Below, in pieces: positions 44,627 through 54,294 of a stretch of 64,000 bases of DNA. The DNA is taken from positions 55,936 through 119,935 of the forward strand of contig JAKAMG010000007.1 in NCBI GenBank assembly GCA_021812985.1, read 5' to 3'. Numbering within the stretch: the stretch's first letter is position 1; every line of letters begins with the position of its first letter. Position numbers and translations under genes: made by a program. The DNA comes from Bacteroidota bacterium (GTDB lineage Bacteria > Bacteroidota > Ignavibacteria > Kryptoniales > JAKASW01). Below the pieces are notes generated by a model. It was not told the DNA's origin. It saw only the letters and a program-made list of their open reading frames with translations, and searched no databases.

Positions 44627-45742
44627 ATGAGTAATAATCAGAGAAAGTTCTACGTGTTTTCGGCAGGAGTCGTCGTACTCCTGGCGCTTCTAGTTTATTT
44701 CAGAATAAAATCCAATGCAGATGAGGTTTCAAAGGCCAGGCGCCCGATCCCTTCGGTTCAGCTCTCTCATGCTCAGCGCGGTGAGATCGAGAGATCCCTT
44801 TCCTTCACCGGCGACGTCGACGCAATCCAGGCGGCGAGCATCTTCTCCAGGGTTAACGGAAATATAGAAGAAGAGTACGTCGATATTGGGAGCTTCGTAC
44901 AAAAGGGCCAGAAACTCGCCCTCGTCGATACGACCATCTATTCACAGAACGCGAGGCAGGCCCGGGCAACACTTCTTCAGGCGGAAGCAACCTATGGCAA
45001 CGCGAAGCTTAGCTACGAGCGGAACAGGAATCTCCTCAGTCAGAACCTCGTGGCGAAACAGGACGTGGATAATTCTGAGACCGCGTACAGGGTCGCGCTT
45101 GCCCAGGAGGAGGCCGCGGCGGCAAGCTATAAAAACGCATCCACCCAACTCGGCTACTGCACCATTACCGCGCCGTTCACCGGCTATGTAACGCGCCGCT
45201 TCTTCGACCCAGGCACGTACGTGACCGCCTCCACCAACGGACAGAGTTCGACGCTCTTCTACCTGGCGGATATCAGAAGAGTGAAAGTGCTCGTCAATAT
45301 TCCTGAAGAGGACATTCCCCTTCTATCGAAGGTTCAGGACGCCCAGCTCAAAGTGGATGCTTATCCCAACGCCGTGTTCCACGGAAGAATTACCAGGATA
45401 AGTCAGCAGCTCGATTTATCGACAAGAACAATGCCTGTTGAGGTTGACGTTGAAAATCCGCAAAACCTCCTTAAGCCGGGGATGTTCGCGAACATCAGCC
45501 TCATACTCGCCAGATCAACCAATGCCCTGCTCCTGCCAAGCCAGGTAGTGCTCAAGGACGACGCCGGAGACTTCGTTTACACTGTCGGCGGGGACAGTGT
45601 GGTGCACAAACTTTACGTGAAAATCGGGATCAGTCAGGGTAATCAGGACGAGATCGTCTCCGGAATCACGGATAACGACAAAATCGTGTTCATGGGACAG
45701 GACATCGTCGAGAACGGCATGAAAGTCAGGGTGGCGAGATAG
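44627..45742 (+). CDS. RND efflux periplasmic adaptor (membrane fusion protein)
   Basis: A 371-aa adaptor: N-terminal TM helix (residues 8-24), lipoyl-type half (SIFSRVNGNIEEEYVDIGSFVQKGQKLALVD), an alpha-hairpin (about 105-165), the second half (TITAPFTGYVTRRFFDPGTYV), and a beta-barrel/proximal domain (LKPGMFANISLIL). It joins the RND pump to an outer-membrane channel. The gap to the pump gene is four bases. Confidence 0.92.
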   Translation: MSNNQRKFYVFSAGVVVLLALLVYFRIKSNADEVSKARRPIPSVQLSHAQRGEIERSLSFTGDVDAIQAASIFSRVNGNIEEEYVDIGSFVQKGQKLALVDTTIYSQNARQARATLLQAEATYGNAKLSYERNRNLLSQNLVAKQDVDNSETAYRVALAQEEAAAASYKNASTQLGYCTITAPFTGYVTRRFFDPGTYVTASTNGQSSTLFYLADIRRVKVLVNIPEEDIPLLSKVQDAQLKVDAYPNAVFHGRITRISQQLDLSTRTMPVEVDVENPQNLLKPGMFANISLILARSTNALLLPSQVVLKDDAGDFVYTVGGDSVVHKLYVKIGISQGNQDEIVSGITDNDKIVFMGQDIVENGMKVRVAR

Positions 45743-45746
45743 CGAT

Positions 45747-48700
45747 ATGTGGTTAACAAGACTTGCACTGAAATATCCCATCTCGACGTTGATGGGATCG
45801 ATAGCAATATTTGTACTCGGTATGGTTTCCTTCCTGCAGCTTCCCATCGATATGCTGCCCAACATACAAATTCCGGTCGTATCCGTAATCACTTTTTACA
45901 ACGGCGCCGCGCCGACCGATATGGAACAGACAATAACAGTTCCGATGGAGCGCGCTGTCAGCAGCACGAACGACGTGAATTATGTCCAGTCACGCACTCG
46001 CGAGGGAGTCTCCCAGATATTCGTTTATTTCGATTGGGGGGCGAATACTGATGTCGGCCTCGTCGACATAATTCAAAAGGTCAATAGGGCCTTTAACCTC
46101 CTTCCGCAGGGAGTATCCCAGCCGATTGCGCTCAAGTTCGACCTGTCGAACATACCAGTCTGCACCGTCGTGCTGAGCAGCGACATGGATCCGAGGGCGC
46201 TTTACGATCTCGCTTACAACGTAATTGAACCTCAACTCGAGCATCTTCCGGGCGTTGCCCAGGCAGCAGTCGTCGGCGGCAGGATAAGGGAGATTCATGT
46301 GGTTGTCGACAGGAACAAGCTGGAGGCGCTCAAGATCCCTATAAGCGCGGTGACTCAGGCGGTCGCGAGTTCCAATCTCATCCTTCCCTCCGGCGATCTG
46401 AAGACAGGGGTCTACGATTATTCGCTGACGACGCAAAGCCTCTTCAGTGTCGTCCAGCCGATGGAGAACATAGTCGTCAGGGTTGTCAACGGAGTCCCTA
46501 TTCGAATAAAAGACATCGGCAAGGTCGAAGACTCCTACCAGGAACAGAGCGAGGTCCTGACCGTGAACGGCAAGAGTGGCGTGGTACTCAGGGTACAGAA
46601 ATCGCCGGACGCCAACACCGTGGACGTAGTCAATGCCGTTATGAAGGAACTCCCGAAGCTCGAAGGGGTTCCGAAGTCGGTCAAGTCTTCGATAGCATTC
46701 GACCAGAGCACTTATATTAAGCAGTCCATCAGCGGACTCGAGCGCGAAGCAGCCATGGGGGCTCTCCTCGCCGTGATCGTTATACTTCTCTTTCTGAGGA
46801 ACTTCAGGAGCGCGATAGTAATCTTCACGGCAATTCCTCTTTCGATACTGGTCGCTTTCATATACTTCAGGTTCAGCAACACGACGCTGAACATAATGAC
46901 CCTTGGGGGATTAGCACTAGGGGTCGGACGCCTTGTCGACGATTCGATCGTGGAGCTCGAAAACATTACTCGCCATTACAACATGATGGCCAGTTCAGGG
47001 ACAAGCCGCCTCCAGGCAACGCTTGACGCGGCGCTCGAAGTCGCAGGCCCGATTTTCATTTCCACACTCACGACCGTCATAGTGTTCCTCCCTGTCATAT
47101 TCCTCACAGGCATAGCGCAGCTCTTGTTTATGCCCCTCGTTCTTACGATCGCCGTGGCACTCTTCGCTTCCTTCTTCGTTTCCAGAACTGTAACCCCTCT
47201 CCTCTGTAACAGGATCATCAAACCTGAAGAGGAAGTTGACCCCAATTCGACGAGATTCCTGGACAGAGTTAAGCTGAGTTCAAAAGACTTCTTCGAGCGC
47301 CTCGACAGCAGATACGAGAAGACGATCGAACTCGCTCTGAGGCACAAGAAGGAGGTCATCTTCGGGGTTCTGGGATTTGCCGTCCTATCGTTCATGCTTT
47401 TCAAGTTCGTGGGAACTGAATTCTTCCCCAATAGCGACGAAGGCCAGTTTACAGTGAGCGTAAAGCTTCCGGTCGGAACCCGCATCGAAGAGACACAAAA
47501 GTACGTGACAAAGGTCGAAGGAATAATCAGGAAGTACGTCCCGGAGACGAAGACGATTATTTCAGACATAGGTGTTCCATCCGAGAAAAGTGGTAATCTC
47601 TTCAGCTCCAATCCAGGGACTTATGCAGGAAACATACAAGTTCAGCTTGTAGACGAGGACAAGAGAAGCAGGAGCGAGGATCAGATAATGAACGCGGTGC
47701 GTCCGCACCTGATGTCGCTCCCTGGCGCCAAGATATTCCTCTCACCTGGCGGATTTCTCCATTTTCTGCTCAACTTTGGATCCGCGGCTCCTATCGATGT
47801 GCAAATCATGGGGTACGACATCCCAACTGGCATGGCCCTGGCACACGAGGTCCTTGATATCGTCAGGACAACGCCTGGCGCGACCGATGCTCAGATAAGT
47901 ATGGACCCTAACCTGCCTCAACTGAAGGTTGTAGTAGACAGGGAGAAAGCGGGAGCCCTTGGCGTGAACGTCGCAGACGTTGCCAACACCGTTGCAACTG
48001 CAATCGACGGCGCGGTCGCGTCTCAGTTCACTGATCCGAAGACGGGCAACCAGTACAACATACTGGTACGCCTCGATGAGGCGGACCGGGACAAGGTAAG
48101 CGACCTCGATATGCTGACTGTGCCAAGCTCCTCGGGGCAGCTCGTAAAGCTGGGAAACATAGCTCAGATAGTCATGACCAACACGCCAGTGGAGATTGAC
48201 AGGAAATACCAGCAGCGAATTATAGACGTTACCGCAAACGTGACAGGACGGGATCTCGGGAGCGTCTCTTCAGACATACAGAAGAAACTCGATGGGCTGT
48301 CCGTGCCCACCGGCTTCCAGGTTGTTCAGAGCGGCAATATTGAGCAGCAGAGAGGCACCTTCAGGTCTCTCCTCCTTGCCCTCCTGTTAGCCATAGTCAT
48401 GGTGTATATGGTTATGGCGTCGCAGTTTCAGTCGCTTGTCGATCCCTTCATCATCATGTTTACCGTACCGCTTGGTGTTGCAGGTGTCGTCTGGGCATTG
48501 TTCCTGACAAACACTTCCCTTTCCGTAACCTCTTTTGAGGGAGTGATAGTGATGGTCGGAATCGTCGTGTCAAATGGAATCTTGCTGATCGATTACATCA
48601 ACAGGCTGAGAAAGAGGGGGATGTCACTCCACGAAGCGGTTACCGTTGGAGGGAGAACGAGACTCCGTCCGATACTCATGACCTCTCTCGCGACGGTTGT

Positions 48701-48890
48701 AGGCCTGATACCAATGGCCCTGGGCATGGGGGGCGACAATTCACAGGCCCCACTCGCCATCGCGGTCATAGGTGGACTTACCGCCTCCACGTTCCTGACT
48801 CTAATTTTCGTGCCGACCCTCTACACGATATTCGAAGAGAAGTTTAAGCGCGAATTGGCTCACGAGGACGACAATTCTGAGAGTCATTGA
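45747..48890 (+). CDS. RND family efflux pump, inner-membrane subunit (HAE1/AcrB-like)
   Basis: A 1047-aa proton-driven efflux pump. Twelve TM helices in two blocks flank two large periplasmic loops; the N-terminus LALKYPISTLMGSIAIFVLG and TM4 motif LGGLALGVGRLVDDSIVELENI, with the paired acidic residues used for proton transfer, are visible, as is the second-half SNGILLIDYINRLR. Length is standard. Substrates are probably hydrophobic drugs or solvents, but metal efflux cannot be excluded. No TolC-like gene follows, so the outer-membrane channel is encoded elsewhere. Confidence 0.93.
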   Translation: MWLTRLALKYPISTLMGSIAIFVLGMVSFLQLPIDMLPNIQIPVVSVITFYNGAAPTDMEQTITVPMERAVSSTNDVNYVQSRTREGVSQIFVYFDWGANTDVGLVDIIQKVNRAFNLLPQGVSQPIALKFDLSNIPVCTVVLSSDMDPRALYDLAYNVIEPQLEHLPGVAQAAVVGGRIREIHVVVDRNKLEALKIPISAVTQAVASSNLILPSGDLKTGVYDYSLTTQSLFSVVQPMENIVVRVVNGVPIRIKDIGKVEDSYQEQSEVLTVNGKSGVVLRVQKSPDANTVDVVNAVMKELPKLEGVPKSVKSSIAFDQSTYIKQSISGLEREAAMGALLAVIVILLFLRNFRSAIVIFTAIPLSILVAFIYFRFSNTTLNIMTLGGLALGVGRLVDDSIVELENITRHYNMMASSGTSRLQATLDAALEVAGPIFISTLTTVIVFLPVIFLTGIAQLLFMPLVLTIAVALFASFFVSRTVTPLLCNRIIKPEEEVDPNSTRFLDRVKLSSKDFFERLDSRYEKTIELALRHKKEVIFGVLGFAVLSFMLFKFVGTEFFPNSDEGQFTVSVKLPVGTRIEETQKYVTKVEGIIRKYVPETKTIISDIGVPSEKSGNLFSSNPGTYAGNIQVQLVDEDKRSRSEDQIMNAVRPHLMSLPGAKIFLSPGGFLHFLLNFGSAAPIDVQIMGYDIPTGMALAHEVLDIVRTTPGATDAQISMDPNLPQLKVVVDREKAGALGVNVADVANTVATAIDGAVASQFTDPKTGNQYNILVRLDEADRDKVSDLDMLTVPSSSGQLVKLGNIAQIVMTNTPVEIDRKYQQRIIDVTANVTGRDLGSVSSDIQKKLDGLSVPTGFQVVQSGNIEQQRGTFRSLLLALLLAIVMVYMVMASQFQSLVDPFIIMFTVPLGVAGVVWALFLTNTSLSVTSFEGVIVMVGIVVSNGILLIDYINRLRKRGMSLHEAVTVGGRTRLRPILMTSLATVVGLIPMALGMGGDNSQAPLAIAVIGGLTASTFLTLIFVPTLYTIFEEKFKRELAHEDDNSESH

Positions 48891-48922
48891 TCGCTTCGGG
48901 CAGGTTTAACATATCTGGTTGC

Positions 48923-48955
48923 CTCCGGGTCGGAAGTTACCTTTCCGATCCGGAG
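48923..48955 (+). other. Strong stem-loop downstream of the RND operon
   Basis: CTCCGGGTCGGA (48923-48934) pairs with TCCGATCCGGAG (48944-48955) over 12 bp with one G-U and a 9-nt loop. The following CTTCTCTGG is only partly T-rich, so it may be a weak terminator or a mRNA-stabilising end. The remaining stretch to 49188 holds no gene I can see. Confidence 0.6.
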
Positions 48956-49200
48956 CTTCTCTGGCTTCATACTCCACGTCGGAAGACACATCCTTGCACC
49001 AACAATCCTGGTCCATACTACGCAGCGTTAATTGATTTTTCGTCCCTCGAAGGCTAAACTGATGCATCGTTGCCGGACAACGGGAACGCGGCAGAGTACA
49101 ATTTCCCTCACCTTACAGAGGAAAGAGGGGCGGTTCACCAGAGTAAGCGGTGCTCAAGAACCACATGCGCTTGCCCGGGTTAAAAATTCAGGAGAAATCA

Positions 49201-50394
49201 ATGTACGGTAAATTCAGGGATCACCTCGCAGAACAAATTAAATCTATTCGAGAAGGCGGCCTCTACAAAGAGGAGCGGGTCATCGCGTCACAACAGGGCG
49301 CGGTAATCAAACTCGAAAGCGGCAAGGAAGTGCTGAACTTCTGTGCGAACAACTATCTTGGTCTTTCAAGCCATCCCAAAGTCGTCGAGGCAGCAAAGAA
49401 AGGGCTGGACCAACGTGGATACGGAATGTCTTCGGTTCGCTTCATTTGCGGAACTCAGGACATCCACAAGGAGCTTGAACGTAAGATTTCTCAGTTTCTT
49501 CACACGGAGGACACCATCCTCTACGTTGCGTGCTTTGACGCGAACGGCGGTGTGTTTGAACCTCTTCTCAGTGAGGAGGACGCCATAATATCGGATGAGT
49601 TAAACCATGCGAGCATTATCGATGGAATACGCGGCAGCAAGGCAAGCAGGTATCGCTACAAACACGCAGATATGTCCGACCTCGAAGAGAAACTGAAGGA
49701 GGCCGCCGGATCTCGCTACAAAATGATCGCCACTGACGGCGTGTTCTCAATGGACGGTGACATCGCAAAGCTTGATACGATATGCAACCTGGCAGAGAAG
49801 TATAACGCGCTTGTGATGGTTGACGATTCGCATGCCACCGGATTTGTTGGCAAGACCGGCCGCGGAAGCATCGAGCATAATAACGTCATGGGCCGAGTCG
49901 ATCTCATAACAAGCACCCTCGGTAAAGCCGCAGGCGGGGCCGCAGGCGGCTTCACAAGCGGGAGAAGAGAGATTATTGAGTTTCTAAGACAGAGATCGAG
50001 ACCATATCTTTTCTCAAACACACTCCCGCCCCCCATCGTTAGCGCGGCAATCGCTGTATTTGACCTCCTCGAGTCTACCACTGAACTTCGCGACAAGCTG
50101 GAGCAGAACACTCAATATTTCAGGAAGGAAATGTCCGGTCGTGGATTTGAGATCAGACCGGGGCAGCACCCGATCGTACCCATCATGCTGTACGACGCAA
50201 AACTGGCTACCGATTTCGCCAATGAACTTCTGGATGAGGGGATATATGTAATTGGCTTTTCGTATCCGGTGGTGCCAAAGGGTCAGGCACGGATAAGGGT
50301 ACAGCTCTCGGCGGCCCACACGAAGGAACACCTCGACAGGGCCATTAACGCTTTCGAGAAAATCGGGCGCAAGCTGGGTGTGTTGAAAGGCTGA
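49201..50394 (+). CDS. kbl: Glycine C-acetyltransferase (2-amino-3-ketobutyrate CoA ligase)
   Basis: A 397-aa PLP enzyme that splits 2-amino-3-ketobutyrate with CoA into glycine and acetyl-CoA, the second step of threonine breakdown. It matches E. coli Kbl in length. Motifs: [46 protein letters not shown], and the PLP-lysine site [13 protein letters not shown]. The AGGAG site at 49190 fixes the ATG at 49201; a frame open to 49150 is ignored. Threonine dehydrogenase (tdh) is not adjacent. Serine palmitoyltransferase and KAPA synthase are relatives, but the motifs favour Kbl. Confidence 0.9.
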   Translation: MYGKFRDHLAEQIKSIREGGLYKEERVIASQQGAVIKLESGKEVLNFCANNYLGLSSHPKVVEAAKKGLDQRGYGMSSVRFICGTQDIHKELERKISQFLHTEDTILYVACFDANGGVFEPLLSEEDAIISDELNHASIIDGIRGSKASRYRYKHADMSDLEEKLKEAAGSRYKMIATDGVFSMDGDIAKLDTICNLAEKYNALVMVDDSHATGFVGKTGRGSIEHNNVMGRVDLITSTLGKAAGGAAGGFTSGRREIIEFLRQRSRPYLFSNTLPPPIVSAAIAVFDLLESTTELRDKLEQNTQYFRKEMSGRGFEIRPGQHPIVPIMLYDAKLATDFANELLDEGIYVIGFSYPVVPKGQARIRVQLSAAHTKEHLDRAINAFEKIGRKLGVLKG

Positions 50395-50419
50395 GTCTTT
50401 TTCTGAAACTCGTTTAGCC

Positions 50420-50467
50420 GGCGCGTGCTGCGGATTGAAATCGCAATTAGTCTGTCACGCGCCTTTT
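50420..50467 (+). terminator. Terminator after kbl
   Basis: GGCGCGTG (50420-50427) pairs perfectly with CACGCGCC (50456-50463), with an inner small hairpin in the loop, followed by TTTT. It reaches into the end of the convergent nfo gene and may serve only the plus strand. Confidence 0.8.
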
Positions 50468-51345
50468 CTGTTTACCGCCAAGGAGCGGAGAATTGCCAGA
50501 TTCTCTAAGTCCATAGAATAGCCGTCGTCTCCCTTCGGAGTCTCGAGCACCTTCGGGACGGAGGCGAGCCTCTCATCCTTCATGATAAATCCGAACGCCT
50601 CCTTCCCTATTTCACCCTTCCCCACATGTTCATGTCTATCGACACGCGAGTTCAGCGGCTTCTTCGCATCATTGACGTGGATCGCCTTGAGCTTTGATAA
50701 GCCTACGAGCTCATCGAACCTGAGCATAGTATCTTCGTACCCTTTCTCGGTTCGGATATCGTACCCAGCGGCGAAAATGTGGCAGGTGTCGATGCACACT
50801 CCAGCACGCTCCGTGTTCTTAATAATCGACATCATCTCCGCGATCTCCTCGAAGCTGGAACCCACGGTTGTACCCTGCCCCGCGGTAGTCTCAATCAGGC
50901 TAACGACATCTGTGTCCGAGGTGATCTCGTGACAATAATTTATGGATTCTCCGACAAGCCTTACGGCATAGTCCCTCTCGAGCGTCGTATGGGCGCCTGG
51001 ATGGAATACTATGTATTTGACACCGAGCGCAGCGCATCGTCTGATCTCATTAACGAAGGCTTTTCTCGATCTATTCAGGAGATCCGTCGTGGCAGCGCAT
51101 AGGTTTATGAGATACGAATCGTGGGACAAGACAGTCCTTACTTTTGATTTATTCCCGGCCTCGCGGTATTTTTTTACGTCTTCCTCAGTCAATTCGGGAT
51201 CTGCCCATTGATTGGAGTTTTTCGTGAATATCTGCAGAGTTGTGCATCCGACTCTATCCGCTCTTTCAAACGCGGTGTAGAGCCCTCCGGCGACAGACAT
51301 GTGTGCGCCGATAAGAGGGTCTTGTTCTTCTCGTGTTTTTTTCAT
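50455..51345 (-). CDS. nfo: Deoxyribonuclease IV (apurinic/apyrimidinic endonuclease)
   Basis: A 296-aa zinc enzyme of base-excision repair that cuts 5' of abasic sites. Zinc-ligand motifs are IGAHMSVAGG, FHPGAH, LIETTAGQG, VCIDTCHIFAAGYD, and HVNDAKKPLNSRVDRHEHVGKGEIG. The ATG at 51345 (MKKTREEQD) is preferred; the longer frame from 51375 would overlap the divergent anmK start. No Shine-Dalgarno is seen before 51345. Only about 29 bp separate it from anmK. Confidence 0.94.
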   Translation of the reverse strand: MKKTREEQDPLIGAHMSVAGGLYTAFERADRVGCTTLQIFTKNSNQWADPELTEEDVKKYREAGNKSKVRTVLSHDSYLINLCAATTDLLNRSRKAFVNEIRRCAALGVKYIVFHPGAHTTLERDYAVRLVGESINYCHEITSDTDVVSLIETTAGQGTTVGSSFEEIAEMMSIIKNTERAGVCIDTCHIFAAGYDIRTEKGYEDTMLRFDELVGLSKLKAIHVNDAKKPLNSRVDRHEHVGKGEIGKEAFGFIMKDERLASVPKVLETPKGDDGYSMDLENLAILRSLAVNRKGA

Positions 51346-51374
51346 GGTGAAATTTACTTTAAACGCTGGCGACA

Positions 51375-52556
51375 ATGAAACGACTTGAAGAAGTTCTCAA
51401 GAAAGAAAACCGGCTGGTCATTGGACTAATGAGTGGTACGAGCCTCGACGGGATCGACACGGCCCTGGTGGAAATAACCGGGAGCGGACGTGGCACGCAG
51501 CTGAGACAACTGGCCTTCAACACTACTCCCTTCCCGAAGGGGTTTAAGGAATTCGCCCTGAGAAATTCGCAAACAGGGACATCAGACGTGGCTGATATCG
51601 CCCGCCTTAACTTTCTAATCGCCCAGTTCTACGCCGACGCCGTCGATGACTTATGCACGAGGTCGGGAGTAAGGAAGGAGGACGTGGATCTTATTGGCTC
51701 CCACGGACAAACTATCCACCATCTTCCCCAGAGGACTGATATGTTCGGCAAGAGCGTAGCGGCGACGCTGCAGATCGGTGATCCGTCGGTCCTGGCCAAA
51801 CTGTCAGGAGTTCTTACTGTCGGTGATTTTCGGGTAGGGGACGTCGCGCTCGGGGGACAAGGCGCTCCGCTGGTTCCATACTTCGATTATGTAATGTTCA
51901 GGTCAGAAGGCGCGACAAGGGGGCTATTGAATATCGGCGGGATAGCTAACATCACCTATCTGCCAAAGGGATGCGGGCCAGATGATGTTTTTGCCTTTGA
52001 TACGGGTCCTGGTAACATGATCATAGACCAGTTAATGGTGCGCTTCTTTGGCAAAGATTTCGATCAAGACGGTGAAATTGCCTCTGCAGGCAGTATCAGA
52101 AATGATGTGCTTGAATATCTCATGAAGGACGAATTCGTCCATATCCGTCCCCCGAAGTCTACGGGTCGTGAACTGTACGGCGAGCATTTTGTCTCGGCTC
52201 TACTGAGGAAGTTTGAAGGGATCACGGCCGAGGATGCAATTGCCTCTGTCACCGAATTTACCTCGCTGGCGGTTTACGAGAATTACTCGTCATTTTTGGC
52301 TGTGAAGGGCAATGTTGATGAGCTTATAGTGAGCGGAGGCGGGGCTCACAATGAGTTTTTGATGGAATCGCTAAGAAGACATTTTTACCGAGCTTCGGTG
52401 AAGCCTGCTGAGGAGATTGGCATTTCTTCTGACGCTAAAGAGGCTATCTGTTTCGCCCTCCTGGCAAACGAAACTATTTCCGGGAACCCGGCGAACCTTA
52501 AAACCGTCACCGGGGCTTCAAGAAACACGATTCTTGGAAAGATCTGCCTTCCTTAG
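51375..52556 (+). CDS. anmK: Anhydro-N-acetylmuramic acid kinase
   Basis: It phosphorylates and opens 1,6-anhydro-MurNAc to MurNAc-6-P in cell-wall recycling. A 393-aa ASKHA-fold kinase with IGLMSGTSLDGIDTALVEI at the N-terminus, GSHGQTIHHLP, NIGGIANITYLP, FDTGPGNMIIDQ, and SGGGAHN. It fits with the lytic transglycosylase at 22.8 kb, which generates anhydromuropeptides. The stop codon lies in the stem of its terminator. Confidence 0.95.
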   Translation: MKRLEEVLKKENRLVIGLMSGTSLDGIDTALVEITGSGRGTQLRQLAFNTTPFPKGFKEFALRNSQTGTSDVADIARLNFLIAQFYADAVDDLCTRSGVRKEDVDLIGSHGQTIHHLPQRTDMFGKSVAATLQIGDPSVLAKLSGVLTVGDFRVGDVALGGQGAPLVPYFDYVMFRSEGATRGLLNIGGIANITYLPKGCGPDDVFAFDTGPGNMIIDQLMVRFFGKDFDQDGEIASAGSIRNDVLEYLMKDEFVHIRPPKSTGRELYGEHFVSALLRKFEGITAEDAIASVTEFTSLAVYENYSSFLAVKGNVDELIVSGGGAHNEFLMESLRRHFYRASVKPAEEIGISSDAKEAICFALLANETISGNPANLKTVTGASRNTILGKICLP

Positions 52557-52592
52557 GAGCGGAAGGAAGCCTGGCTTCCAACCGCTCCTTTT
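52556..52592 (+). terminator. Terminator after anmK
   Basis: GGAGCGG (52556-52562) pairs with CCGCTCC (52582-52588) and GGAAG with CTTCC inside, separated by matched AA/AA loops; TTTT follows. The stem is symmetrical and may also stop the convergent yceI transcript. Confidence 0.85.
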
Positions 52593-52617
52593 GGAACGTG
52601 TCAGTGCGCCCTCTCTG

Positions 52618-53163
52618 TCAGGCAGCTTTCTTTGCTTCTTCGCTTCGGCTGAACTCAGCATCGATTTCTATTCTGACTTCATCGCTCACAACGACGCCGC
52701 CCGCCTCGGTCAACGCGTTCCATTGGAGACCGTATTCGAAGCGGTTGAGCTTTCCCTTTATTGAGAAGCCAATCACCTCTGTGCCTCCAAATCCTTTGAC
52801 CATGCCGTTATATTCTGCCGCGAGCTTCACTTCCTTTTTGGTACCTCTGATTGTAAGATCACCGACAATTTCATACTCATTGTCCGATTTCTTACTGACT
52901 GCTTTTGAAACAAAGGTGATCTTCGGGTTATTTGCAGCGTCGAAGAAATCAGCAGACTTCAGGTGTCCGTCTCTCTGTTCGTTTTTTGTGTTTATGCTGT
53001 TAACATCCGCTTCAAATTGTATCTTCGCATCCGTGAAATCAGATTTCTCAGATGTAACAGTCGCATCGAATGTTTCGAACTGTCCCGTCACGTTGGAGAC
53101 AACTAAATGTCTCACTTTGAATTTAACTTCAGAGTGCACAGGGTCGATTTTCCATGTAGCCAT
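52618..53163 (-). CDS. YceI family protein (lipid-binding lipocalin-like)
   Basis: A 181-aa protein of the YceI/TT1927b fold, an extended lipocalin-like barrel that binds polyisoprenoid-type lipids. Motifs: MATWKIDPVHSEVKFKVRHLVVSNVTGQF, NEQRDGHLKSADFFD, and VGDLTIRGTKKEV. There is no signal peptide with the chosen start (ATG 53163, as in homologues), so it is cytoplasmic. Last gene of a MarR - FMN reductase - YceI operon; such groups often answer to oxidants or organic stress. Confidence 0.92.
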   Translation of the reverse strand: MATWKIDPVHSEVKFKVRHLVVSNVTGQFETFDATVTSEKSDFTDAKIQFEADVNSINTKNEQRDGHLKSADFFDAANNPKITFVSKAVSKKSDNEYEIVGDLTIRGTKKEVKLAAEYNGMVKGFGGTEVIGFSIKGKLNRFEYGLQWNALTEAGGVVVSDEVRIEIDAEFSRSEEAKKAA

Positions 53164-53186
53164 GATAACTTTACCTTTCAAGTTGT

Positions 53187-53798
53187 TTATGAGTTTATTA
53201 AATGTTCTTCTTCCTTAAGCTTTCTGCTATTGACGACTAGAGTTTTAAGCGCTCTCAACTGTCTCCTGATGAGGGCCTCAGTCGTCTCGTCTCGTAAATG
53301 GCCGCTTTCGTCGAATTTGTCCGCAGCTTCGGCCACCAGGACTTCAGGCTTGTTGACGGGGGTCATGTCCAGACACTGGAACACCGGCCTGAAGGCGAGC
53401 TGCATTCTGGCAGTCCCCCACTTCCCCATTGTTGCGCCCATCAGAGCGACCGCCTTCCCAAAGATGGGAGAGTCTTTTCCGCGTGAAGCCCAGTCAATGG
53501 CGTTCTTCAGCGTACCGGGGATCGAATAGTTATATTCCGGGGATACGAGAACGAGCGCGTCCGCGCGGCCGAGCGACTCGCGGAACTTCAGGACTGACAG
53601 TGGCAGACTGTCCCCCTCCAGATCAGAATTGTAAAGGGGAAGAGTTCCAATCTCCACAATCTCCATTTCTGTGTTTTCCGGGAGCAGCCTTGAGGCCGAG
53701 CGAAGGAGTTTCGTGTTTAGTGAACCCGCTCTAAGGCTCCCGGATATTCCGGCGAATCTGATCTTCTCTGTTTGCAGATTATCAACTTCAGTGTCCAT
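53187..53798 (-). CDS. NAD(P)H-dependent FMN reductase
   Basis: A 203-aa flavodoxin-fold reductase. The FMN phosphate loop is GSLRAGSLNTKLLR (about residue 20), and SPEYNYSIPGTLKNAIDWASR (about 88-108) is the family signature. Members reduce FMN, quinones, chromate or azo dyes. It lies five bases beyond the MarR stop and 23 bp before yceI. The first ~12 residues are extra relative to the fold; the ATG at 53798 is the only one before it. Confidence 0.92.
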   Translation of the reverse strand: MDTEVDNLQTEKIRFAGISGSLRAGSLNTKLLRSASRLLPENTEMEIVEIGTLPLYNSDLEGDSLPLSVLKFRESLGRADALVLVSPEYNYSIPGTLKNAIDWASRGKDSPIFGKAVALMGATMGKWGTARMQLAFRPVFQCLDMTPVNKPEVLVAEAADKFDESGHLRDETTEALIRRQLRALKTLVVNSRKLKEEEHLINS

Positions 53799-53802
53799 TT
53801 CA

Positions 53803-54264
53803 TCAAAGCCTTTCTTTCAATGACAGTCCAAGCTTCTTAAGAAGCGTCGACAGTTGTGCTATCTCATCGTCAGTCAGCGCATTGTCAATCAAACCTGTGA
53901 CGTACTTCGCGTGAAGGATGAATATGTCGTCAAACAGCTTCTTCCCTTTTTCAGTAAGCTTCACTATGTAAGCACGCCTGTCGTCGAGCGATTGCATCCG
54001 CTCCACAAGACCGTCCCGAACAAGGTTATCCACAACAACAGTCATGTTCCCGCCAGAAGACAGATTCTTCGCGCATAATTCCCCCACCTTCATGGGGCCG
54101 AGGTGCCCAAGCGCCTCGATCACGCCGAATTGAGACTCGGTCAGGCCGTGGCTCGATATGTCTCTTAGGGTTAGCGTGGACATGGTGTTAGCTGCCCTGG
54201 CCAATTTCACCCAGAGAGTCAAAGCCTGATCGATTTTCCTGCCGTATTTTCTCGTCGTCTTCAT
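53803..54264 (-). CDS. MarR family transcriptional regulator
   Basis: A 153-aa winged-helix repressor. The DNA-binding part spans about residues 45-110 (TESQFGVIEALGHLGPMKVGELCAKNLSSGGNMTVVVDNLVRDGLVERM then DDRRAYIVKLTEKGKKLF). It heads the operon with the FMN reductase and YceI genes. Its promoter carries a palindrome in the spacer, so autorepression relieved by a small phenolic or oxidant is the likely mode. No cysteine is in an obvious redox position of the OhrR type in the N-terminus. Confidence 0.92.
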   Translation of the reverse strand: MKTTRKYGRKIDQALTLWVKLARAANTMSTLTLRDISSHGLTESQFGVIEALGHLGPMKVGELCAKNLSSGGNMTVVVDNLVRDGLVERMQSLDDRRAYIVKLTEKGKKLFDDIFILHAKYVTGLIDNALTDDEIAQLSTLLKKLGLSLKERL

Positions 54265-54294
54265 GCTGCTTCCAATTCTTATCTTACGAATTGA

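Noticed and set aside
46976..47611. 211-codon open frame antisense to the RND pump gene
   Set aside because: Low-complexity S/T/R-rich translation opposite a conserved gene; no independent support.
48900..49190. Glycine riboswitch upstream of kbl
   Set aside because: A CTCGAAGGC stretch near 49047 looked similar to the aptamer core, but the paired CTCTCAGG and GGACxGAG elements are missing.
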